Positions 17,296 to 24,355 of a stretch of DNA of 28,243 nt are shown piece after piece; the first letter of the stretch is position 1, and each line of letters opens with the position of its first letter. Below the pieces are notes generated by a model. It searched no databases. It saw only the letters and a program-made list of their open reading frames with translations, and was not told the origin of the DNA. Position numbers and translations under genes: made by a program. This DNA comes from a virus: positions 1-28,243 of IMG/VR virus record IMGVR_UViG_3300042887_004645, one strand, 5' to 3'.

Positions 17296-18384
17296 ATGTC
17301 ATTCTCAAGATTAGACGCAACAGACTTTGTGATCTCAGCAGATTCGGTAACAGCACCAGCATGGAGCACAAATTCTCCTGTTCTTACTCAATTTTTTACA
17401 GCATCGGTTACTCAAGCCTCTTTGTCATCTAGCTATTATTTAGATGTATATCAAACAGCTTCTAATCTTAGCAATGCTGCCATTCAGTTTTCTATTGCTT
17501 ACGGACACATTTACGGATCTGGTTCTGCACCATTGAATCCTTTAATCCCTCAAAATACCCCTAGTAGAATTACTTTTGGTCAATATAGAAATTTGATTTA
17601 CGGAGACGCAGAATCCCCAATAGATTTTTCGTATAACGGAACCGGAGTAACTTCTTCTTTAAGTTTGATTGCTATCCCAGTTGATAGAAACAGATACAAG
17701 GAAAGTTTAATGCCAGGCACTTTTAACTTAGTGTTGGCTACAGGATCTGCAGCAGCTTCTACTAGTAGTTCATTATCTTTAACCGATAACTCAAACGATA
17801 TCTCTACAGTAACTTACGTTGATGGTGGAAGAGTTTACAATCTTATATCAGGATCTAACGGTAGTGCAGCGTCATCTCCAACACTAACTGGAGCTTCAAA
17901 AGGCTACACAGTTTCAGGATCTTATGGATTTTACTTACCTGATATGGGTATGATTTTATTAAACCCTGCAGCTTTGGCATTACCAATTACTGCTGGAGGT
18001 TTAAACTTTCAAATGACTAGTAGTACTGCTGCTAGTTCTTTATTATCGAATCACTTAAAAGTGCTTGAATTATTTAGAAGCGGATCTTTAGCTTTCTCTA
18101 GTACTGGATCTGGTTTTCAATTAAATTCTCAAGAAACAATTTCTTCTAACTATGTGTTCGTAAGAGTTAAAAACGGAGAGTACAACTATACTAGCAACCC
18201 ATCTTTCATCTCTGGTTCTGGTAACTTGGTTTATTCTAACTTTATTAATAGTCCTCAAACATTCCCTACAACTGTTGGTATGTACAATGACAATAACGAA
18301 TTGTTGGCTGTAGCTAAAATGTCAAAACCTTTAGTTAAAGACTTTACGAAAGAGGCATTAATTAGAGTTAAATTAGACTGGTAA
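17296..18384 (+). CDS. putative virion structural protein (362 aa)
   Basis: Unrecognised beta-rich protein, strongly enriched in Ser, Thr, Ala and Gly. The N-terminus (MSFSRLDATDFVISADSVTA) and the C-terminus (LLAVAKMSKPLVKDFTKEAL ending in RVKLDW) look like conserved ends, while the middle is low-complexity (GSAAASTSSSLSLTDNSNDI). It lies 9 bases after the preceding appendage gene and 9 bases before the first mucin-like repeat gene, so it belongs to the same late operon. The style and position fit a tail or baseplate surface protein onto which the repeat-bearing proteins could attach. No catalytic motif is seen. Confidence 0.5.
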   Translation: MSFSRLDATDFVISADSVTAPAWSTNSPVLTQFFTASVTQASLSSSYYLDVYQTASNLSNAAIQFSIAYGHIYGSGSAPLNPLIPQNTPSRITFGQYRNLIYGDAESPIDFSYNGTGVTSSLSLIAIPVDRNRYKESLMPGTFNLVLATGSAAASTSSSLSLTDNSNDISTVTYVDGGRVYNLISGSNGSAASSPTLTGASKGYTVSGSYGFYLPDMGMILLNPAALALPITAGGLNFQMTSSTAASSLLSNHLKVLELFRSGSLAFSSTGSGFQLNSQETISSNYVFVRVKNGEYNYTSNPSFISGSGNLVYSNFINSPQTFPTTVGMYNDNNELLAVAKMSKPLVKDFTKEALIRVKLDW

Positions 18385-18393
18385 AAATAAACA

Positions 18394-19581
18394 ATGAGCA
18401 GCTCGAAGAATACGATAAGGTTTTCAGACATATCTTCGGCTCCTATTAAATTAAAGTATTCTTCATCATATTATAGTCAATCTTTAGACGATGTTGGAAT
18501 CACGATAAATAGGGGCTTTAATCATCCTATGACCGTGACTGGCTCATTGGATAATAATGCTCTTAACTACGAGTTGATCAAACAGCTCTATTACAAAGAA
18601 TACATTTCTGGTTCTCTATTAGCGACAGGTAGTGGTTACGATCCTCAGTGGCAATCTACTGCCGCTTCTGGATCTGGTGATGAAGACTCAAGGTACTTTC
18701 CAACAACTCAGAACTCGCAAATATCTTTTTTCTATATTCCAAGAAATGAATTTGGCGAGCAAGTAGCAAGAAATACTTTGCACTTATTACCTTTGAATCC
18801 GGATAGTACTAACTATCATATTGTTGACGATGGAAACGGTAACTTAATAGATGCTTTAGTTGGAAATAGAAAAGTAGGAAATATATTTTATGCTCAAGGC
18901 GTTATAGTGTTTACAGATCCTGATTATGTTTGTATCTTCCAAGATCCTACATTTGATTTCTTTATTCAAGCAATTATACCACAAATTAGCCCTACTCCTA
19001 CTCCGAGTGTATCTTTGACTCCTGGATTGTCACCGTCTGTTACGCCTTCTCTTACTCCAACAAGAACACCTTCAGTATCTGTAACACCAACAAGAACTCC
19101 AAGTGTTTCAATTACACCTAGTATAACGCCTTCTATAACTGTTTCAATTAGCATAACTCCAACTATCTCAATTACGCCTAGCGTAACTCCTTCTTTCTCA
19201 GTTACGCCTACTCCAACAGTTACTATTACGCCTAATGCGTCAATCTCACCTACAGTTACGCCTTCGGTATCCATTACTCCTACGAGAACTCCTACGATAT
19301 CAATAACTCCTACGATTACTCCTACAATATCTGTGACACCTATATTGGGAGCTACGATAGGCACATACTACGATCCTTGTTTCATACAGTCTAGTGGATT
19401 CCCTGTAGCTAATAAAGATAATACATTCTTTGGAGTTGGAGTGACTAATGTCGCAACTGGAGTTTACTTATATGAATCTTACAACGTCTTATTCACAACT
19501 ATAACAGCTATAGCTAACAGTTCTGGTCAGATATTTGCAGTAAGTGGAGGTCAAGTAGGCATACAAATTTCAAATTGTTAA
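18394..19581 (+). CDS. virion-type protein with mucin-like Ser/Thr/Pro repeats, copy 1 (395 aa)
   Basis: Three-part protein. Residues 1-197 are a globular domain with conserved-looking segments (SFFYIPRNEFGEQVARNTL; NLIDALVGNRKVGNIFYAQG; VIVFTDPDYVCIF). Residues 198-316 are almost purely Thr, Ser, Pro, Val and Ile in a loose six-residue rhythm (SVTPSI, SITPTR), with a few Arg and no Cys, Lys or Trp. Residues 317-395 form a small beta domain with two Cys (CFIQSS; QISNC). The middle should be an extended, rigid, O-glycosylatable stalk separating two folded ends, as in mucin-like linkers. There is no signal peptide, as expected for a virion protein. The downstream GT60-type genes could glycosylate it. 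Its repeat lacks the VTFTPT element found in copies 2 and 3. Confidence 0.7.
   Translation: MSSSKNTIRFSDISSAPIKLKYSSSYYSQSLDDVGITINRGFNHPMTVTGSLDNNALNYELIKQLYYKEYISGSLLATGSGYDPQWQSTAASGSGDEDSRYFPTTQNSQISFFYIPRNEFGEQVARNTLHLLPLNPDSTNYHIVDDGNGNLIDALVGNRKVGNIFYAQGVIVFTDPDYVCIFQDPTFDFFIQAIIPQISPTPTPSVSLTPGLSPSVTPSLTPTRTPSVSVTPTRTPSVSITPSITPSITVSISITPTISITPSVTPSFSVTPTPTVTITPNASISPTVTPSVSITPTRTPTISITPTITPTISVTPILGATIGTYYDPCFIQSSGFPVANKDNTFFGVGVTNVATGVYLYESYNVLFTTITAIANSSGQIFAVSGGQVGIQISNC
18985..19341 (+). repeat. mucin-like PTS repeat region 1 (119 codons)
   Basis: Imperfect in-frame repeat coding for SVTPSI/SITPTR-type units, residues 198-316 of the host protein. Ser and Thr codons vary (TCT, TCA, AGT, ACT, ACG, ACA), so protein similarity is higher than DNA similarity. 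This suggests selection on the peptide pattern and drift at synonymous sites. Confidence 0.85.
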
Positions 19582-19587
19582 TAGAAA

Positions 19588-21240
19588 ATGGCACAATCGA
19601 TATACATACAAATTACTAAGAGAGGAATGGCAACAGGACCTTTCACTATCTATTGGGACAACTTTAACAATATAGTTGAGCAGAATGTTAAAGCCTCTAC
19701 TTTAGATGCTGGCTACGTAGTATCGGTGCCTGATGCAGCTCAATACATAGTTTTAGAAAATATGGACGTTTGTGGACAGAACAGTAACTTTAGATACATC
19801 GTTCCTATAAGTCCTACTCCATCCCCATCAGTTACGCCTTCGTTCTCAGTTACTCCGAGCGTCTCCATCTCAGCTACGCCTTCGATATCTGTTACTCCTT
19901 CAGTCACTGTTACGACTACGCCTAGCGTGACTCCAAGCGTGACCGTATCTGTAACTCCAAGCATATCAGTAACACCTAGCGTATCTGTCACTCCATCTGT
20001 ATCTGTAACTCCTGCTTCTTCAGTTACTCCTTCAGTTTCAATTACGCCTTCAGTTACATTTACTCCAACGAGAACTCCTAGTACTTCCGTAACTCCATCA
20101 ATATCTGTTACTCCATCGGTAACTTTTACACCTACTGTAACAAGAACAGCTTCTGTTACCCCAGGAGTTTCCGTTACACCTTCAGTATCTGTTACACCAT
20201 CGATATCTGTTACTCCATCAGTGACATTTACTCCTACTGTTACTCCTAGTATTTCAGTAACTCCATCGGTTACATTTACCCCAACTAAAACTCCGAGTAT
20301 TTCTGTAACGCCTAGTATTTCTGTTACGCCTTCAGTTACATTTACACCTACAGTAACAACAACAGCTTCCATAACGCCGTCAGTAACACCATCAGTAAGT
20401 GTATCTAGAACTCCTTCTGTGTCAATTACTCCTCAAGCGACGGTATCTGTTACACCACCTATTACACCATCAAGAAGTCCTTTAACAATCACAGCATTAT
20501 ACTACAATAATCAAGAGTTTAACGATGGTACAGTTTTCTTAGATGGAAATGTAGCGGTTAATCAAAACGGAAGTAATATTGTCAACGAGGTATTCACCAC
20601 TCCTGGTGACGTTTTATACACTGGAGGAACAATATTCCAAGACGATTCTTTATTTGCGCAAGCTTCAGGAAATACTACAGCTTACCCAGTACCTTCTTTT
20701 GGAACCTCAACAAGAAGACTACATATTGTTGATAGCGCGGGTAACACAATCAACGATACTACTGTAGGTTATACCGCTAGCACAAATAAAACATTTAGTG
20801 TAGTTGGAGGTAGAACATATTATGTGAGAGGTTACACTAATTTTAGTTACCCAACATCTGCTATATTAACTGTTTCTTCACTTGCAGATAATGGATCTGG
20901 ACAATATGTTATCCTTTGTACTTTAGATACTGCCGTAGATGGAAATTTCACCATAGATTCCCCTTACGGTGTCGGTGCAGATATGTATCTTGGCTCAGAT
21001 TGTAATGGGCCATCTGAGGGATCTGTAGGCAACAATGCGAGTCTCACAGTGACAAAAGGCCAGTACGGATTATTTAATTTAACTACAGGACTTGCGCCTA
21101 TTTACGGATTTAGCGCTTATAGATTCTATGGCTATGTATATATAGATGGAAACTATTATTCTCATGGAAGTACTTTTACTAGAGGTGCTACCACAGTTAC
21201 CGTTAATATAGATACTAATTGTAATCTTATTCCGACTTAA
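19588..21240 (+). CDS. virion-type protein with mucin-like Ser/Thr/Pro repeats, copy 2 (550 aa)
   Basis: Residues 1-73 are a small beta domain (SIYIQITKRGMATGPFTIYW; VVSVPDAAQYIVLENMDVCG) that may anchor the protein to the particle. Residues 74-298 are a 225-residue Thr/Ser/Pro/Val/Ile repeat. It includes five copies of a longer element centred on SVTFTPT and ends with TPQATVSVTPP, which recurs at the same place in copy 3. Residues 299-550 are beta-rich, probably two Ig-like or fibre-tip domains with Cys pairs (VILCTLDTAVDGNF; DMYLGSDCNGPSEG). The C-terminal head is the natural candidate for a receptor- or surface-binding tip held away from the baseplate by the stalk. The gene starts 6 bases after copy 1 and precedes the first GT60 gene by 52 bases. 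Confidence 0.7.
   Translation: MAQSIYIQITKRGMATGPFTIYWDNFNNIVEQNVKASTLDAGYVVSVPDAAQYIVLENMDVCGQNSNFRYIVPISPTPSPSVTPSFSVTPSVSISATPSISVTPSVTVTTTPSVTPSVTVSVTPSISVTPSVSVTPSVSVTPASSVTPSVSITPSVTFTPTRTPSTSVTPSISVTPSVTFTPTVTRTASVTPGVSVTPSVSVTPSISVTPSVTFTPTVTPSISVTPSVTFTPTKTPSISVTPSISVTPSVTFTPTVTTTASITPSVTPSVSVSRTPSVSITPQATVSVTPPITPSRSPLTITALYYNNQEFNDGTVFLDGNVAVNQNGSNIVNEVFTTPGDVLYTGGTIFQDDSLFAQASGNTTAYPVPSFGTSTRRLHIVDSAGNTINDTTVGYTASTNKTFSVVGGRTYYVRGYTNFSYPTSAILTVSSLADNGSGQYVILCTLDTAVDGNFTIDSPYGVGADMYLGSDCNGPSEGSVGNNASLTVTKGQYGLFNLTTGLAPIYGFSAYRFYGYVYIDGNYYSHGSTFTRGATTVTVNIDTNCNLIPT
19807..20481 (+). repeat. mucin-like PTS repeat region 2 (225 codons)
   Basis: Codes for residues 74-298 of copy 2. 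The basic unit is SVTPSI-like, with a superimposed longer period marked by SVTFTPT, five times. Long antisense open frames across this region are by-products of the repeat. Confidence 0.85.
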
Positions 21241-21292
21241 TCACTTTAAACTAAAATTTTATTAAGTTCAAAAAATTGATTAATATTGGGTT

Positions 21293-22552
21293 ATGTCAAA
21301 AATCTTCGTTTCGATAGCGTCCTATAGAGACCCCGAACTTTTACCAACTTTACGTGATCTAATCAATAACTGTCAAGAACCAGAAAACTTACATATTTGT
21401 GTGGGTTGGCAACACTCTGAAGAAGACACTTGGGATAATTTAACCGAGTTTATAAGGGACAATAGATTTACGATATTGGACATTGATCACAAAGACTCTA
21501 AAGGAGTTTGTTGGGTAAGAAATAAAATTCAAGACTACTACAACGGAGAAGACTATTACTTTCAACTAGATTCTCATCATAGATTTACAAAGAACTGGGA
21601 CAGAACTTTAAAAGACTACGTTAGTTACTTACAAGTTAAAGGTCATAAAAAACCAATTTTATCTGCATACATTCCAGGATACTTTCCAGAGAACGATCCA
21701 GCAGGTAGAGTGCAAGAAGTATGGGGATTAAACATCATGAGATTTTTACCTGAGGGTGCAGTATTCTTGCAACCTTTTCATGTGTCGAATTGGGAGAATA
21801 GAACTGAGCCATTTAAAAGCAGATTCTTATCAGGCCACTTTATCTTTACTTTAGGTCGATTTGTAAAAGAGGTGCCTTACGATCCTAAGTTTTATTTTCA
21901 TGGAGAAGAGACCAGTTTATCTGCTAGAGCATACACTCATGGATACGATCTATTCTCGCCTCATAGACCAATTGTTTGGCACGAATATACTAGAAATGGA
22001 AAGCAAAGACATTGGGATGATCACTCTACTTTTAACGAATTAGACAAAGCTTCTTACGCAAGATTTAGAGCTTTATTTGAAATGGACCCAGGCGGATGCC
22101 CTCCATGTAAAAGAAAGAGTTTAGAAGGTTTTGGATTTGGAACTGAGAGAACTTTAGAGGATTACGAAAAGTACGCAGGCCTTAAGTTTAAAACAAGACA
22201 GATTCACAGAGAAACTTTAGCAGACCAATTTCCTCCTATAATTTCAGACTACGAAACAGGACTGGTTAGCAAAATAAAGTATTGCATAAATGTATATAAA
22301 GGATCTTTAAATGAAACTGACTACGATTCTGTTGCAGTGGCATTCTTAGACGATAAAGGCGAAGATTTGTACAGACAAGACATCACTGGAGATGAATTTA
22401 ATAGTTTACTAAAGATGAACCCAGAAGATAAATTCATTCAAATCTGGAGAGACTACGAAAGCGATAAGCGACCTGTTTCTTGGAGAGTTTGGCCTCATAG
22501 CGCTTCTAAAGGCTGGATGGACAGAATTGAGGACAAGATTAGCTACGAATAA
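21293..22552 (+). CDS. GT60-type polypeptide N-acetylglucosaminyltransferase A (PF11397-like)
   Basis: Predicted to transfer GlcNAc from UDP-GlcNAc to hydroxyl groups on protein. Family marks appear in order: IFVSIASYRDPELLPTLRDL at residues 4-23, QLDSHHRF at 91-98 with a DxH metal motif (Asp93, His95) like that of mucin-type GalNAc-transferases, FLSGHFIF at 178-185, YFHGEETSLSARAYTHGYDL at 201-220, and WHEY at 229-232. In characterised GT60 members the acceptor is hydroxyproline of Dictyostelium Skp1 or Thr of Trypanosoma cruzi mucins. A C-terminal ~100-residue accessory domain ends in GWMDRIEDKI and matches the end of the second copy. The gene follows two mucin-like repeat genes and precedes a third, so those repeats are the likely substrates. 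The exact sugar donor is not proven. Confidence 0.85.
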   Translation: MSKIFVSIASYRDPELLPTLRDLINNCQEPENLHICVGWQHSEEDTWDNLTEFIRDNRFTILDIDHKDSKGVCWVRNKIQDYYNGEDYYFQLDSHHRFTKNWDRTLKDYVSYLQVKGHKKPILSAYIPGYFPENDPAGRVQEVWGLNIMRFLPEGAVFLQPFHVSNWENRTEPFKSRFLSGHFIFTLGRFVKEVPYDPKFYFHGEETSLSARAYTHGYDLFSPHRPIVWHEYTRNGKQRHWDDHSTFNELDKASYARFRALFEMDPGGCPPCKRKSLEGFGFGTERTLEDYEKYAGLKFKTRQIHRETLADQFPPIISDYETGLVSKIKYCINVYKGSLNETDYDSVAVAFLDDKGEDLYRQDITGDEFNSLLKMNPEDKFIQIWRDYESDKRPVSWRVWPHSASKGWMDRIEDKISYE

Positions 22553-22563
22553 GCTTTTACTAA

Positions 22564-22571
22564 ATATTTAT
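22564..22571 (+). promoter_or_regulatory. ATATTTAT motif, candidate late promoter 5
   Basis: The octamer lies in the 30-base gap after the first GT60 gene and ends 11 bases before the GTG start at 22583, the same spacing as at 3269. It would give the third repeat protein its own late transcript, separate from the glycosyltransferase upstream. Confidence 0.5.
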
Positions 22572-22582
22572 ACAAAACACGC

Positions 22583-24292
22583 GTGCCTCTAATAAATTTA
22601 AAGTCTAGTTTAGCAAAAGGTCCACAGGCCTCAGACGCTAAAAACGACAATGACAAACTTTACGAAAATCGCACGAGGAGTAGAAATATTCCTTTTGCAG
22701 AACAGGCTGGAGCACAAGCTTTTGCAGATACGTACGTTCCTGGTCCACCTCAAGATGGAGTTCCTTACTCTCTTACGCCTTCTACTTCTATTACGCCTTC
22801 GGTTACTCCTACTATATCTTTAACTCCAAGTGAGTCTCCTAGTGCTTCTGTTAGTGCAACGCCTAGTTTGAGTATTACTCCTTCAGTTTCTATTACGCCT
22901 ACAGTATCTCCTACAGCTACGCCTAACGCTTCTAGAACTCCAAGCTTTACGCCTAGTTTGACTCCTAGCATATCTATAACTCCAAGTATTACTCGTACAC
23001 CAACAAGAACTCCATCGAGTACTCCTTCGATATCCATAACTCCTACGATATCTATAACGCCAACAATATCAGTAACTCCAGGTATTTCCGTAACTAATAC
23101 ACCTAGCGTTACCGCTTCGGTAACTCCAAGTATTTCTGTTACTCCAAGCATTTCTCTTACACCGAGTATTACTAGAACAGTTTCTACTTCAATATCTGCT
23201 ACGCCAACAGTAACACCGACCAATACACCTAGTATTTCAATAACGCCTTCGTTTACTCCTTCGATATCGTTTACACCGACTATGAGTATTACGCCTACTA
23301 GAACACCAAGTCAGTCTGTAACGCCTAGTGAATCTGTTACTCCTTCGGTAACATTTACACCGACAGTTACACCAACAGAAACTCCATCGGTTACTCCATC
23401 TGTATCTGTTACTCCTTCGGTAACATTTACACCTACAGTTACTACAACAGCTTCAACTACACCGAGTATATCAGTTACTCCATCAGTAACATTTACTCCA
23501 ACAACTTCGGCAACGCCCAGCGTTTCAGTAACTCCATCTGTTACATTTACGCCTACGGTAACAGCAACAGCTTCAGTTACTCCATCAATATCTAGAACTC
23601 CATCAGTGACATTTACACCGACTGTTACAGCAAGTATTTCGGTAACTCCATCAATATCAGTAACTCCATCAGTGACATTTACACCGACTGTTACAGCAAG
23701 TATTTCGGTAACTCCAAGTATTTCTGTAACGCCGTCAGTAACGTTTACTCCTACTGTAACTATGACAGCTTCAGTTACACCAAGCACTTCAGTAACTCCT
23801 CAAGCAACAGTATCAGTAACACCTCCAGGAACTCCTCCAGGAACTCCTCCAGGAACTCCACCTGTTACTCCTAGTATAACGCCTAGTGTTACACCTCCAG
23901 TAACTCCTACTATGACTCCAACACAAACATTACCATTAGTAACAATTAGTGCTCAAGGTTCAGTAACTGCTTTTGCTTCTAGCATTGCTTATAAATTCTA
24001 TACAAGTGAAGGATCTACAGGATTAAACCAAGCAACTATATACGGAACTTTCAACTCATCTAATTTTAATGTTCCTAATTTACCATCTAATGGATCAAAT
24101 ATCAATGTAACATTCTATGTAGATAGAGTAGCGCCTGATGGCATAGCTGCTGATGTAGGTTATGTAATATGGTATTTAGATGAAGAACAAGTGAATCAAG
24201 CAAACTTTAATACTGATGATCAAGTACAAAAATCCTACACTATGAGTATAAATAAAGATAGTGTTGTAGTAGTAACTGTTCTAGAAGGATAA
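22583..24292 (+). CDS. virion-type protein with mucin-like Ser/Thr/Pro repeats, copy 3 (569 aa)
   Basis: The longest stalk. Residues 1-62 are a polar, charged N-terminus (LKSSLAKGPQASDAKNDNDK; RTRSRNIPFAEQ) unlike those of copies 1 and 2. Residues 63-449 are a 387-residue Thr/Ser/Pro repeat. The first part resembles copy 1; the second resembles copy 2, with seven SVTFTPT elements, a 66-base tandem duplication, TPQATVSVTPP, and three perfect PPGT units. Residues 450-569 form one beta domain (VTISAQGSVTAFASSIAYKF; GYVIWYLDEEQVNQANF). GTG at 22583 is chosen because no in-frame ATG lies near it. It sits between the two GT60 genes, which makes it the best candidate for heavy O-glycosylation. Confidence 0.7.
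   Translation: MPLINLKSSLAKGPQASDAKNDNDKLYENRTRSRNIPFAEQAGAQAFADTYVPGPPQDGVPYSLTPSTSITPSVTPTISLTPSESPSASVSATPSLSITPSVSITPTVSPTATPNASRTPSFTPSLTPSISITPSITRTPTRTPSSTPSISITPTISITPTISVTPGISVTNTPSVTASVTPSISVTPSISLTPSITRTVSTSISATPTVTPTNTPSISITPSFTPSISFTPTMSITPTRTPSQSVTPSESVTPSVTFTPTVTPTETPSVTPSVSVTPSVTFTPTVTTTASTTPSISVTPSVTFTPTTSATPSVSVTPSVTFTPTVTATASVTPSISRTPSVTFTPTVTASISVTPSISVTPSVTFTPTVTASISVTPSISVTPSVTFTPTVTMTASVTPSTSVTPQATVSVTPPGTPPGTPPGTPPVTPSITPSVTPPVTPTMTPTQTLPLVTISAQGSVTAFASSIAYKFYTSEGSTGLNQATIYGTFNSSNFNVPNLPSNGSNINVTFYVDRVAPDGIAADVGYVIWYLDEEQVNQANFNTDDQVQKSYTMSINKDSVVVVTVLEG
23582..23713 (+). repeat. 66-base tandem duplication inside repeat region 3
   Basis: Two adjacent 66-base copies (23582-23647 and 23648-23713) are identical except for three neighbouring bases, which change Ser-Arg to Ser-Val. 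Perfect identity runs for 55 bases (23596-23650 against 23662-23716). Other repeat units in the region differ at many synonymous positions, so this duplication looks recent. Confidence 0.9.
23822..23857 (+). repeat. three perfect 12-base units coding PPGT
   Basis: CCTCCAGGAACT occurs three times in tandem, in frame, giving PPGTPPGTPPGT. It lies at the end of the stalk just before the C-terminal domain and is absent from copies 1 and 2. Confidence 0.9.
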
Positions 24293-24355
24293 TTTAAAAA
24301 TTCAATACTAAAAAGATAAAGATACAAATATAAAATAAAAGTTTTAAATTCTGTT

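Larger units (their letters stand above)
22769..23929 (+). repeat. mucin-like PTS repeat region 3 (387 codons)
   Basis: Codes for residues 63-449 of copy 3. Two sub-types are joined: a front part with SITPTI/TPTRTPS units and no VTFTPT, and a rear part with seven VTFTPT-centred units. Charged residues are nearly limited to occasional Arg and Glu. Confidence 0.85.

Noticed and set aside
20579-20767. Frame-shifted 62-codon open frame inside mucin-like gene 2
   Set aside because: Lies wholly within the C-terminal domain of a clear gene and has no separate leader or recognisable product.
21241-21292. Rho-independent terminator after mucin-like gene 2
   Set aside because: The gap is AT-rich but I see no stable GC stem followed by a T run.
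18966-23787. Long antisense open frames of 132-210 codons rich in Gly, Val and Thr across the three repeat regions
   Set aside because: They mirror the sense repeat exactly and appear only where it does; they have no independent starts, leaders or non-repetitive domains.
23822-23857. Collagen-like repeat
   Set aside because: The unit is PPGT with a four-residue period, not Gly-X-Y, and only three copies exist.
18985-23929. Repeat arrays as possible CRISPR
   Set aside because: Units are short, in frame, imperfect and contiguous, without unique spacers; the translated pattern explains them.
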